Positions 31,931 to 42,085 of a stretch of 64,000 bases of DNA are shown in pieces. Position numbers and translations under genes: made by a program. How positions within the stretch are numbered: the first letter of the stretch is position 1; each line of letters starts with the position of its first letter. The notes beneath the pieces were generated by a model. It was not told the origin of the DNA, made no database searches, and saw only the letters and a program-made list of their open reading frames with translations. Source of the DNA: Chara braunii (Eukaryota; Streptophyta; Charophyceae; Charales; Characeae); the NCBI GenBank assembly GCA_003427395.1, contig BFEA01000003.1, positions 8,810,470 to 8,874,469 of the forward strand, in the 5' to 3' direction.

Positions 31931-32142
31931 CGCTGGACCCGTGTTTTTTTTTTTTTTTTTTAATTCAAAACAAAAAAGGGCGACGGCCTTGAGATATTAT
32001 CATCGAGCTGACCGGCCCCAAGCAATTCATTTGTAGTCGGTTTTACTCGTCAAGATCCATCATGTGGATTCGAACACAGGTTTGTATTTCAACAGTTCAT
32101 GGGTGTACCCACTGAGCTAGGCTCTTGGGTCGCTGGACCCGT
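31931..32142 (-). mobile_element. Complete tRNA-derived SINE with target duplication
   Basis: On the minus strand, 32130 to 31943: a tRNA-like head with A-box CCTAGCTCAGTGGGTA (32121-32106) and B-box GTTCGAATCC (32076-32067). A ~100-base body follows, ending in a ~20-base poly(A). The 12-base CGCTGGACCCGT occurs directly on both sides (31931-31942 and 32131-32142), a clean target-site duplication. The insertion interrupts a LINE-tail hairpin, whose second half (TTTCCAGC) resumes at 32143. Confidence 0.85.
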
Positions 32143-32270
32143 TTTCCAGCAGGTGCTCACACAAACAACTACAATGTTCGGGGACGCTGGACCCGTTTTC
32201 CAGCAGGTGCTGCTCCCCACCAATAGATGGAGCCTTCTCGTCAGTGGGGAAAAAAAAAAAAAAAAAAAAA
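32143..32270 (+). repeat. LINE-tail hairpins with poly(A)
   Basis: A second hairpin GCTGGACCCGTTTTCCAGC is at 32187, followed by CAGGTGCTGCTCCCCACCAA and a ~22-base poly(A) at 32249-32270. This is a truncated retroposon end. Confidence 0.65.
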
Positions 32271-32336
32271 AACGGCGTGATTCGGGTTCCTTTTACACCC
32301 GGCAAAAGTAAGCAATAGGTGGGCTGGCGCGGCATG

Positions 32337-32340
<4 letters not shown>

Positions 32341-32392
<52 letters not shown>

Positions 32393-32432
32393 AACACACA
32401 CACACTCACTCACTCACTCACTCACTCACTCA
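32341..32432. repeat. Compound (TC)n(AC)n(ACTC)n microsatellite
   Basis: About 14 TC units, about 16 AC units with one interruption, then eight CACT units. Confidence 0.95.
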
Positions 32433-32599
32433 GAGCAGCGTTGTGCGTCGCGACGAAAAATATGGCCGTGCATCTCTCCATGTTCCGGCCAAAGATTCGT
32501 TGCCATTTTGGAACCGGGTGAGTCGAGGTTAGCACGCTACGCACTTGTATTCGAACATCAGGCCGCACATACATACCAAACCACGGCCCGACCATTTCC

Positions 32600-32745
32600 A
32601 ATTACCTGTTTATTTTTGTCATTCCAGTATTACCGGGAGCCTCGTGGCAGCCACATGCGGGGACCCCGTAGCGGCCACATCCGTGCTCAACCAGAACATG
32701 CGGGAACATCCTGGAGCTGCACCCACCAGCAGGTGGGCTATACCG
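32600..32745 (+). repeat. Dispersed element fragment shared with 6.4 kb
   Basis: Matches the reverse complement of 6430-6560 (CCCGTAGC.GCCACATCCGTGC and GAGCTGCACCCACCAGCAGG). The plus frame YYREPRGSHMRGP corresponds to the minus frame at 6.5 kb. Confidence 0.55.
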
Positions 32746-32902
32746 GCCAGGGGTCAGCGGGTAGCATCAGGGCCGAGCTTCTTCCATGGGTCATGGTGCC
32801 TCCCCTCTGGTCCCCTCAACCTATGAACATCAGCGGACTCAGGGACCAACGGCTTGTCTCGACGTGGCGGCCGCCGCGAGGAACGTACATGAGGCCAATG
32901 GA

Positions 32903-33020
32903 GATTGAACCCAAGACCTCCTAAAGGCCACTTGCATGCCTTACCAACTGGATCTACGGGCGATTGAACCCAAGACCTCCTAAAGGCCACTTGCATGCCT
33001 TACCAACTGGATCTACGCGC
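32903..33020 (-). repeat. Tandemly duplicated SINE tRNA head
   Basis: Two 59-base units (32903-32961 and 32962-33020), nearly identical. On the minus strand each has A-box-like TAGATCCAGTTGGTAAGG and B-box-like GGGTTCAATC. A third, diverged head is at 33140-33205. Confidence 0.75.
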
Positions 33021-33059
33021 AGCCTTCAAACTCGCATGCAGATGGGTGGGTGGGTGGGT

Positions 33060-33215
33060 GGGGGGGGAGGGAACACTGGAATTTTTGTGGGTATCCCTTT
33101 GGTAGGCGCCAAGCTTGCCCAGGAAGGTACATGACGCTAATGGAGATTGAACCCAAGACCTCCTGAATGCCACTTGCATGCCTTACCATCTAAGCTAAGC
33201 GGCTGCATCTACGCG
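33060..33215 (-). mobile_element. tRNA-derived SINE (second family)
   Basis: On the minus strand the head GCTTAGCTTAGATGGTAAGG and B-box GGGTTCAATCTCC are followed by a body ending CCACAAAAATTCCAGTG near 33070. The same body end precedes this head again at 33290-33240 on the minus strand, so heads and tails alternate as in a multimer. No poly(A) seen. Confidence 0.6.
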
Positions 33216-33532
33216 CAAACTCTCACGTGGGGAAAAAAAGAAAACACTGCACTTTTTGTGAGTTTCCTTCTGGCCGGTACCTTATCCCCGACCATTTCCC
33301 AACATAGGGAGCCCGGCCTCGCCGGAGCGTCATGCGAGACCCGCTGTTTCCTTTCCTTTATAAAGAGTACAGAATAGAAAGCGTATAGAGAGAGAGACTA
33401 AAAACAATGAAGAAGTGTCCAGGCATAAGACATGCTCTTTTGTTGCCACAAATCCCATCTTTTGTGACTCTGCAAATGACATTTCTCCCCCCACCCCCTC
33501 TTCAATGCAATAGTCTTCCCTCAAATTCTCTC

Positions 33533-33895
33533 ACATTCATCTTTCACTACCTACCCACCGCTACTCCTAAGGCTATACAAGGGACTCCTACAAGCATAGC
33601 TACGCCACAATGATTTTTTTGCATGTCGCCCCCTGCCCTAACAGCAGTACTCAGGGAGTAGCTCTCACATTCATCTTTCACTACCTACCCACCGCTACTC
33701 CTAAGGCTATACAGGGGACACCTACAAACATAGCTACCCCACAAAGAATTTTTTGCATGCTGCCCCCTGCACTGACAGCAGTAGTCACAGAGAAGGGTGG
33801 GGCCGCCGGTGAGGGGCCCGCCCAACACAGAGACCGAGCATTTTGACGGTAGCTGCGCCTCCCTTTCCGTCTTTCCCCACCTCCATAGAGTATTG
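33533..33895 (+). mobile_element. Single-arm copy of the 6.7-kb foldback family, partly duplicated
   Basis: CTTTCACTACCTACCCACCG, CCTAAGGCTATACA(A/G)GGGAC and the GGGGCCGCCGGTGAGG...CAACACA part match the left arm at 6706-6955. The first ~130 bases are tandemly duplicated (33540 and 33678). Confidence 0.75.
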
Positions 33896-34028
33896 TTTTG
33901 GAGGATGAAAATGCAATAGAATTTGTTGTTTCCCCTGCCATTGACAGGTAAGGGAGATGGGGCACATGAGGGTCACAAAAGTGGAGGAGTATGGGCATTC
34001 CCAGCAGGGAGAGAGGAGCAGAGGGAAC

Positions 34029-34154
34029 CTGTTGTGCCGGATCTCCAAGCTTTGCAAACTGAAGGAAGATCTCTAAGTTGGCTATGGCCAGTGGGATATC
34101 ACCAAGGCCTTGATAAGCCTCAGCCAGTGCACAGCACGCCTTTCCCTCCCCAAC
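34029..34154 (-). CDS. TTC29-like TPR protein, internal exon
   Basis: On the minus strand, between an acceptor (...CCATGCAG) and GT donor, an exactly 126-base phase-0 exon reads VGEGKACCALAEAYQGLGDI and continues PLAIANLEIFLQFAKLGDPAQQ. This is one TPR: G-x-A-C-C-A-L-A-E-A-Y then L-x-x-F-L-Q-F-A-K. A 42-residue symmetrical exon is typical of TPR genes. It runs in frame into the exon at 15688, with linker length as in TTC29. Upstream exons should lie to the right on the minus strand; I could not find one in 34.2-36 kb. Confidence 0.6.
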
Positions 34155-35400
34155 CTGCATGGCAACATTTGATGTCAGTGTCGAGTTAGCGGTCATGCTT
34201 GTTAACCCTTTTTACTTTGGTTTTCAGAAATGGCCACAGTCTTCTGATACCAACAGGTGACCGGGCACAGGTAATTCAGAGTCTTTTCTATTTTTATAGA
34301 CAAACATCCATGCAGGACTAACCAATATCCACAGTGATTATAAGAGCAGCCCCCTAGAGTGAGATCCCCCTGTGTAGATGGCTCCAGTCCTGGCGGGGGG
34401 CTACACATGCTGAAAAATGGGTCCAGTGTCCCTGATAACATGTATCTAATACTGCGCATTTGAAGAGCGGCCTTGATTGCCCTCCCTTGAGGGGATTAAC
34501 TGCTTCCTTACAATTGTAGCAATGCTCCAAAAACTTCACCCCCAAAACATTCCAATCCCCTTGCTACTTTTCCCCAGATTTGGCAGGCAGGCAGGCACTT
34601 GCTCTTTAGCTGGCAGAACATAAACTCAGGGATTGCAGTTGGTGAATAAGGCAGATCACTGAAAGAACAGACAGAGGACCTGGTTACCTGGGTTGAGGAG
34701 GGGAGATGTGAGAGTTTTCGGGAGTGAAGGGGCTTAGGCCTGGATCCTGACCCTCTGGGAAGGGTTATGGGGAACAGCAGATTTCCTCCCAACTGGGCCA
34801 GGAGACAGCCAAGTTGAACACCCAGAGTGACAACATCTCTTCCTTTACCAGAGGCGTGAGCGCTAAGAGTGGCTAAACCGGCAAGGCCCTGTGCCCCACG
34901 CCCAACGACTTTGGCAGTCCCAAGTCCAACCAATATGGTTCACGTCACCCTGTACTTCAGTGACTGAAGATGAGTGGGCATCGACCCTGTACATAGATAT
35001 GACGAGTGTGTAAGCATGGTCTTAGATCAAGGGAAGCAATAGGCAGAGCAGAAGCAGGCGGCGGGTTTGAGTGAGGAAAAGGATGGGAGAGTGAGTGGCC
35101 AACAACAGGGAGATCACGGGAATGAACAAGGAGTGAGGGGGAGTGAGAGGTGGGTCAACGAGAGAAGGGGAAGCGATCTACAACTGATGAGGGGATAGGC
35201 GCGAATCAAGGCAATTAATTGAAGGTGGGTGAGCAGGAGGCGAGTCAACATGTCGGCATCAAGGGAAGTGGAGAGAAGAAGACCCACAGGTGAGGAGGAT
35301 GAAAGGGGAGGGATGTTTAGGGGGAAAACAAGAGAGGGAGCGGCTGGTAACGGGCTTTAGCATCTAGAGAGGAGCGGAGACACGTCATTTTTTTTTTTTT
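34155..35400. other. No recognised gene; one LINE-tail fragment
   Basis: A hairpin-tail copy (minus) is at 34375-34437 (GGGGGGCTACACATGCTGAAAAATGGGTCCAG after compaction). 34980-35400 is purine-rich and GAG/GTGAG-biased. The long antisense frame at 34508-34933 shows no family features. Confidence 0.4.
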
Positions 35401-35509
35401 TTACTTTGGTGCAGGATCCCACTTCAGGAGGTGATAAGAGAAACCACCTTAAGTGGGACCTGCGACAGGCCTATCATATACAAGATAGCACAACTCTTAC
35501 ATACCACAG

Positions 35510-35705
35510 GCACACATACTACATAGCTTACGGGCACAATATACAGACACATAGCCTACTGGCACATACACAGCATATGGGCACAACACGCAGCTTACGG
35601 GTACAACACGCAGCCTACGGGCACAATACAAAGCCTTATGGGCACAACACATAGCCTACAGGCACATACAGCTTACGGGCACACACGTACAGCTCACGGG
35701 TGGAC
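35510..35705. repeat. ~21-base minisatellite (CATAGCCTACGGGCACAA)
   Basis: About nine degenerate units of ACA(C)(A)TAGC(C/T)TACGGGCACA with single-base and length variants. Confidence 0.8.
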
Positions 35706-36266
35706 ACACTGTTCACTACAATGCCAGGGGGGGTACTGGTCCTTGCTAGGGGTGTCATAGACTAGATCTGGGCTTGGACGGACTATCAGATATGCTTGGT
35801 AGGGGTTAGGTTCGTATGTGGGGCCGATAGAAACACTGCATGAGCTTGGCGTCTGAAGTACCCGTGAGGCGAGGCTAGCCCGATCATGCTTCAACCAGGG
35901 CTGGGTGGTCTTCCTGTCTAGCCCTGGTGCATATAACTGTTGTTCGGTCCACGTCTCCTGAAGGTAGTTTTCAAGAGATTGAAGACCAGTTGGCGGGAAA
36001 TGCAGTCCAGGAAGAGGTGGACTGCGCTAGCGCTAGCGCTATCGCCCTGACGCCGGCGGACCGGTAGGGCCCAGTTGCCCCGGCTAGACTAGTGCCCGAT
36101 GAGGGGAGCTCCTCGGCTGCTAGGCCTGTGCATGTGCCCGACATGCGCACATGGCTCCTTGGTTGTCAAGTGGCACCTGTTGTCTGGTGACGTGGAGGTC
36201 CCCTGATGCGTGGGCAGGGGTGGTGCCAACTGTGAGATTGATAAGCGTTTCTGAAGAATCGTAATA

Positions 36267-36863
36267 GTGGTGCAGTTCTTTGGGCGAGAGATGGATGGTG
36301 GGGGAGCTACAATGTGGAGTGGAGGACTGGCTGATTACCCTGGAGGAGGGATAACGTGGTGGCTGCAGGCGATTGTGGGGCTGTTGTCTTCGCGGTGGCA
36401 GGAGGGGCCAGAGGTCGAAGGGGGGGCAATCTCATTGGCTGAGTGGTTAGATGACATGGCCGAGGACATGTTGGATATCATCTGGGAGCTGGAGGAGGGG
36501 CTGGATCCCCAGCTCGAAGCCTGCATCGACTGGAGGGGGGCGTATGACATGATGAGAGCCTGCAAAGCCCTCTTCACTAAGGGTCACGATCTGCATAACC
36601 TGTTGGAGGATTGACAGGAGTTGGGCAAGATGGGCGAGAGGGTTGCAGATTGGAAGCTGATCATGACGGCAGGCGAGAACGAAATGGAAGGGGCGCAGGC
36701 AGCGAAGATGATAACAGCCGCATCGTCAACAACAACTACAACAACAACATCAGCAACGTCAGCAGTGGCGAAGACAACCACGGTAACAAAACAACGACAA
36801 CAATAACAAAAACGACAGCGACGACAACCACAGCGGCGATGGCAGTGGTGACGACAACAGCGA

Positions 36864-36950
<87 letters not shown>

Positions 36951-37207
36951 CGACAACAATAGCGGCAACGGCAGCAACAGCAACAACAACAGTGGCAATG
37001 ACGATGGCTACAGCAACGAGATCAGCAATGATAATGGCAGTAGCAACATCCATACCAGGACAGTGGGCGAGAATTAGGGGTCTGATGAGGATGATGAGGT
37101 GGGGCTTGGGGTTGAATAAGCGTTTTACTATCTTCCCCGCCTTCTGTCCGGTGTTTCTCCCTCTTGATCAGCTCCTCTTCGTCTGGCACCGGGTGGGAGT
37201 AGGATAG
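36267..37207 (+). pseudogene. WELEEG domain followed by repeat-encoded spacer and C-terminal block
   Basis: The first frame (36267-36614) covers GGAISLAEWLDDM, DIIWELEEGLDPQLEA and ACKALFTKGHDL, then stops. The next part is in other frames: Asn-rich (IVNNNYNNNISN) and Thr/Ala runs from (CAA)n and (GCA)n, ending LLFVWHRVGVG with a stop at 37207 and IAPQVEG beyond it. Compared with the minus copy, the same N- and C-terminal blocks flank a completely different-length repeat, and the frame has drifted. The copy is therefore probably inactive. No standard start codon heads the first frame. Confidence 0.5.
36869..36960. repeat. (GCA)n(ACA)n microsatellite
   Basis: About ten GCA units then about eighteen ACA/AAC units, inside the WELEEG element, at the position of the (GTT)n of the minus copy. 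Confidence 0.9.
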
Positions 37208-37759
37208 ACAATGTCCCCTTCATTGATTGGATTTGTCCGGCCCTCAATTCCCAATCATGATGGGGTTTTGATTGCCCCCCAGGTGGAAGGTAGGTTGTTT
37301 AGGATTTTGTGTGTTGGTTCGACTTGCTTGTTGATGAAAATGTTTTTCGTTAGGTTTAGGCCACAAGGGCAGGAGGTCAATCCTTCCCTAGCGCTGGGAA
37401 GTAATCAATGCCTCTGCTCATTAGGGAGATATGGCAGACACGGTGGAAAGGGACTGTGGCTCCATACGACATATACAGATCTTACGAACACATTCACACT
37501 GTATTGGATGCTCAGTATGACATCTCCAACACATCATTGTATAGCGATGCTGGACCCGATTTCCAGCTGACACACATCACATTATTGTATAGGGACGCTG
37601 GACCTGGTTTCCAGCAGGTGCAGTTCCCCACCAATAGATGAGCCTTCAACGCTGGGGCCCACTTAATGAGGCCGCTATTATCACCTCGTTAAGTGGGTTT
37701 TCCCACATACGAAGCTCTCTTTACAAAAAAAAAAAAAAAAAAAAAAAAAAGAACCCTGG

Positions 37760-38100
37760 CGGGGTGATAGTCCTGAGTGATTAACACTGAGGTAGGATAA
37801 TGGCAATAGGGAAGCGCTGGGAGAATTGACGAGAGGATGGGTAGGGAGGTCATCTCACAAATAAAAGATTGTCAGGACAACCAATGGCTGACTGATGACT
37901 GCTACCACTGTATGTCTGGAACCTGGCATCTACAACAACGTGGCCTTTTAATTACCCAAAAAAAAATAAGTGGGACCTTCGAGGAAGGCTCCATTCCATC
38001 TATTGGTGTGGGGCATTACCTGCTGGAAATCCGGTCCAGCGCCCAGTACATTGCAGTATTCAGATCAAGCACAGAGTTATTGAAACCGAACGGGTGCCCC
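37760..38100. repeat. Dispersed repeat copies
   Basis: 37835-37945 matches the complement of 13440-13550. 37965-38045 is a minus-oriented hairpin-tail copy with an A-tract at 37961. No gene. Confidence 0.5.
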
Positions 38101-38143
38101 CTCCTCCCCTCCCTACAGGAAACATCACCCCCATCCACTCCTT

Positions 38144-38144
<1 letters not shown>

Positions 38145-38175
<31 letters not shown>
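38145..38175. repeat. 31-base poly(C) run
   Basis: Uninterrupted C from 38145 to 38175. Such long C runs are rare and can form i-motif/G-quadruplex structures; the exact length may be a sequencing estimate. Confidence 0.9.
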
Positions 38176-38178
<3 letters not shown>

Positions 38179-38526
38179 CTCCGTGTACTTGAAGAACGGC
38201 TGGCAAACCCCCACGCCCTCCCCTCCAAGGCGCTGCCCTGTCTAATTCTGCCAAGCTCAAGACCTGGCCAGGCCGCACGCAGAATTGGAAAGTACAGCGC
38301 AGCCAGCTGCAGATGTGAGAGCCAAATAGTCGGGAAAAGGCCTACTGGCTGCTCGTTAGTGAGACAGATTCCCTGTTCCATTATATCACTACAGAAAGGC
38401 AAGAGGCATTCATTATTTCCCCAAAAGGAAGCATTGACCTTTTCGCCCGATTTTTCATGAAGTAATTCCTCAAAACCAAACCATTGGACAGCATGTTAAA
38501 AACTTCAGCCACCCCCTTCAAACCTA

Positions 38527-39635
38527 ATGCCATCAGAACTACCTTTCACTACTGACCTCATTCTAAACAGCCTCGACCTTCATAGGGAATATGTACAGAC
38601 TGGGAAGGAGAGTAGTGATTTGGGCTCTTTGGTGGCAGAGGTGCACCCTGGCCATGGAGAGGGTGCGGGTGGAAGGGGTGGAAGTTCTAGAACAGATACA
38701 GCAGCAGATTCACCTTGAGCTTACGCAGAGATGGTTGGACACAAGATCTCAATTAGACCCTTTCAAACAAATTGGAGATGTCAGGACACGGATAACGACT
38801 TTTGCACAGACCGGGTGGGTGGAGAAAGAGAAGGATGGATCGCAAAAATTGAATGGAGTGGGGACAAGGGAGTTGGGCCGTATGATTTGGAGCAAATAAG
38901 AGACTATCATCTAATTTTTAAGGACTGGACTAACATAGAGCCCTTCTTCCCTCGACGCCCTCCCTCGGATTTTCCGGAACCCTTTCCTCCTCATGCCCTG
39001 TCTCTAACAGAGATTCTGTCTTCAGCGTAATACTTTCCTTTGCAAACCTCACAGGCTTTCACAAAGCGGAACACCTCCCTGGAGCCCCCGGGGGAGGACC
39101 CCACCAATGGCTTTTTCTATTCTATTTTCTGTTGAGGTAGTCAATGCTGACCTAGAGTATTCTGGAAGCAACTGAGCATGAGGGTTCTGAATGCAACTGA
39201 GCATGGTTTTGGAGTGAGTTGCTCCCCTGATTAGTATCAGTCCCTAGCTGTCTATCTGACACCCTTCTTATAAGGGTGAAGAGATACAAAAGGGATTGGC
39301 TGCCCTGCATGCTCACACAAGGCTACTTTGCTGGATATTACACAGGACCTGCTCAGTCAATCCCCTGGGTTTCAGGGCAATCAATGCTGGCAGACTCCAT
39401 AGCCACTATTTTCATAGGGTCTGCTCAGTCAATCCCCTTTTTTTTGCAGGGTAATCAAGACTGGCAGATCTCACTCAAGATATTTTTCATTCAAGGGACA
39501 CTGGACCCGTTTTCCAGCAGGTTACGCTCCCCACTAATAGATGGAGCCTCTCCCCAGGTGTTAGTGGTGTCTGCTCTTACCAGCAGCACTAACACTGGTG
39601 GGGGGGTGTTTAAAAAAAAAGAAGAAAAAAAGAAG
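38527..39635 (+). pseudogene. LINE ORF2 C-terminus, 3' UTR and tail
   Basis: LGRRVVIWALWWQRCTLAME matches LGIRTIIWVIWWQRCIRVFE at ~41.3 kb. The C-terminus FPEPFPPHALSLTEILSSA (stop near 39030) matches FADPFPPHPLCLVEILQGQ there. Frameshifts separate the blocks. The 3' UTR carries GGACCCGTTTTCCAGCAGG at 39503 and a second hairpin (GGTGTTAGTGGTGTCTGC.../...GCAGCACTAACAC, 39559-39597). An A-rich tail begins at 39612. 5'-truncated. Confidence 0.75.
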
Positions 39636-40380
39636 AAAAAAGTAGAGGACCAGGTGATAACGTCCCCACTCCTGTCGCCCATCGCACGTCACTTTTGAGC
39701 ACAGCACAGCAAATCACGCTAGCGGTCCGCGTTATAAGGGAAGCAGGGAGGACTATTGGAAGGCAGAGTGAACCCTAGTCGGCCTATATTCGACAGGCGG
39801 GGCATAATTCTGCAGTGCACTGTTTCTTCGGGAGAGGTTCGCCCAATTCGTGAATGCACTCACTGCCACCGGAAGGAAATTCGAAATCACTTTTGAACCA
39901 CCGTCGTGCTTCCCGTCTCGTCCCTCCTATGTAACAGGAGCATGTGCCTCTCTGGACAGGACGACAACCCTAGGACACACGAGACCAACTTTTTTTTTTT
40001 TTTTTTTTTTAAAGGTAGTTTGTTATACAAGCCAGGAAACGGGCCCGACATCCCTCACATATGTGCAGGCGGCTCACAATTATGAACGAGGCATCACCGG
40101 CCAAGCCCACATCGGGAGTCGCAAAACCCAAAATAACAAAAGAAAGAAAACAACTGGGAAGTCTGCAAAGCAAACCATCGCCTCTCTTTCTAACACAGAT
40201 TGTACTCAGACTGTATGTCTCCTTCATATCCAAAACACGCTACCAAAAAATGTGAGGCAATCGGGACCCAAAAGGTGGCCAACTCCCGTCCCATTACATT
40301 TGTAATTCCGTACCGAAAAACAAAAAGAAAAACAAACAGAAGAACAATGAAGACCGAAGCAGAAGGGCTTTCTTTTCTTT
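39636..40380. other. No recognised gene
   Basis: Poly(T) at 39989-40010. The open frame through 39850-40305 has no motifs. Confidence 0.4.

Positions 40381-40388
<8 letters not shown>

Positions 40389-40466
<78 letters not shown>
40389..40466. repeat. (TC)n microsatellite, ~39 units
   Basis: Uninterrupted TC dinucleotides followed by CTT repeats to about 40490. Confidence 0.95.
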
Positions 40467-40468
<2 letters not shown>

Positions 40469-40611
40469 CTAGCTTCTTCTTCTTCTTCTTTTTTCCGTTC
40501 TCAAAAGCCCAGGCTGTTACTCACAAGCTTCACAGAAAAAACTGGATCAGAACTATCAAAAGTCAATTCTTTTTTGTTTGTTTGTTTGTTTGGAAAAGGA
40601 CTCAGATCTAT

Positions 40612-40790
40612 TCGTGGGGAGCGGCACGTGCTGGGAACTGGGCCCAGCATCCCTCATGAAGTCATACAGAACAATTACAGAATAGTTTGGGGATACATGG
40701 GCCATTACCTGGCTTCGGCTAAGAATGTGATTTGAGAAAACAGTAAGCTAGTGCTCCTCTATGCTGGAAAAGGGGTCCAGCGTCCCAGAC
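40612..40790 (-). repeat. Hairpin-tail modules
   Basis: GTGCTGGGAACTGGGCCCAGC at 40628-40648 (read in two halves) and GCTGGAAAAGGGGTCCAGC at 40763. The second lies ~160 bases past the end of the minus-strand LINE ORF2 at 40931, placing it in that LINE's 3' UTR. Confidence 0.6.
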
Positions 40791-40930
40791 CTCACTCCCC
40801 AAACCAGGGCCCGTGCCCGAGAGGCTTGCTTTCCTGTCCGTGAGGGGAGAGGAGCCTGGCTGTTGGCCCAGGGGCACCCGACTACAGGCCACAGGCTATC
40901 CCTCCCCCCCCCCACTCTCTTCCCTAGCCC

Positions 40931-41870
40931 CTATTGACCCTGCAGAATTTCCACCAAACACAATGGGTGAGGAGGGAACGGGTCTGCGAATTCTGATGCC
41001 GGCCTCAGCGCTATGCTGGGGTCAATCGTTGTCCAGCGGACAGCTGATAATCCCGTGCCATCCCCGCCTGTGGGACGTCTGCGTCCCCCCCTTGCCCCTG
41101 CGCATCCCCTGACCAGGTTGCCTCTGCCATCCATCCCCCCCGTGTCCCTCCCAGCCACCCCTCTCCAAGGTGGGAGATGATCCTGTTGACGTCCTTTCTT
41201 GACGAAGCTCATCCTTTCCTTGGCCATCTGCCATTGGTAAGTAAGCTCCGCCTGTATCAATTGCTTCACCTGCTCTGCAACCTCCCCCTCTGCGACCCTC
41301 GCACCCTCAAACACCCGGATGCACCTCTGCCACCAGATTACCCATATGATCGTCCTTATGCCCAACCAGAACATCTTCTCTTGGAAGCAATTGTATGGCT
41401 GTGGGCCCAGTGACCCATCAGAATCGCCACCAGTCCCATGGAAAATAAGATCCTGGGACTGCTTGCTGCCCGATCCTGTCCGACCAGCACCATAACAGTA
41501 CAGACAAAGGTCATTGCATGAACATGTGTTCAATTGTTTCTGACTTTTTCTGTGGGGGGAAACTTTGAAGACACCTGCTGCACCAGGGCAGTGCGCACCC
41601 CTGCTGTTCCAGGTTCATGTGGTCTATCAGCCACTCATTGGTCGGCAGGCAGCGGTGCGCGATCTGCCACTGCAAGGAGGAGATTTTTGCTGGCCTTAGC
41701 TTGTATTCCCCGAACGATTGGGTGGGTTTCAGCAGACGTGCGTCAACGTTGAGGTGTGGGTTTCAGCAGACATGCATCAACGTTAAGGTGCGCTGCCACC
41801 TGCCTTCCACCACATCCCTCAAGGCCCTCTTACATCTGCCTCAGGGGTCTACAGGCTCTAGTCCTTTCAT
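40931..41870 (-). pseudogene. LINE ORF2 C-terminal region
   Basis: On the minus strand: SLQWQIAHRCLPTNEWLIDH (~41680), a cysteine pair CSRC, ETIEHMF, then LGIRTIIWVIWWQRCIRVFE (~41370), and the C-terminus FADPFPPHPLCLVEILQGQ with a stop at 40931. This is the zf-RVT domain and tail of the same LINE family as at 38.5 kb. One or more frameshifts separate the zinc region from the tail. 5'-truncated; no RT. Confidence 0.75.
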
Positions 41871-42085
41871 GTGATTATTGCGTCCGTCACAGCGGGCCAC
41901 AGATGATCATAATTGTCTCTATCTTTTAGTGATCAGAGTGCAGCTAATGATGGAAGGCCAGAGTCAGGACTACATGGAAACCCGCAGGCGACACACCAAG
42001 AAAACGAAAGGAAAAAAAAACTCGCCAGGGCAGCTGATTTTGGAGGGAGGGAAGGTTAAAACACCTCCCAAACCCTCGTTTGACT

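Larger units (their letters stand above)
15689..34028 (-). other. Inferred ~18.3-kb intron of the TTC29-like gene
   Basis: Bounded on the minus strand by a GT donor at 34028-34027 (CAACAG/GTTCCC) and an AG acceptor at 15690-15689 (TTGCAG/GCTAAG). Both flanking exons are phase 0. Inside lie a family-P retrotransposon end, LINEs, SINEs, a long inverted repeat and an assembly gap. The inference depends on the two exons belonging to one gene; the donor's +3 to +6 bases are a poor consensus match. Confidence 0.5.
35950..37752 (+). mobile_element. Poly(A)-tailed 'WELEEG' element, plus copy
   Basis: The 5' GC-rich part (36020-36240: GCGCTAGCGCTAGCG, ...GGTAGGGCCC..., GGCACCTGTTGT) matches the complement of 24340-24545. 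ORFs follow at 36267-37207. Then comes a 3' part with GAGGTCAATCCTTCCC...GGGAAGTAATCAATGCCTCTG, two hairpin modules (37548, 37602), a stem CCCACTTAATGAGG/CCTCGTTAAGTGGG and poly(A) 37724-37750. Confidence 0.65.

Noticed and set aside
32067-32121. Possible functional tRNA gene on the minus strand
   Set aside because: A and B boxes are good, but it continues into a SINE body with poly(A) and target duplication, and the acceptor stem does not pair.
34508-34933. Candidate upstream exon of the TTC29-like gene
   Set aside because: None of the three minus-strand frames shows a TPR pattern or suitable splice sites.
35510-35705. CRISPR-like array of short repeats
   Set aside because: Units are degenerate, contiguous and of variable length with no spacers; a minisatellite in a eukaryote.
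36736-37053. Valine/leucine/alanine-rich minus-strand frames resembling membrane proteins
   Set aside because: Pure antisense translation of (GCA)n(ACA)n repeats.
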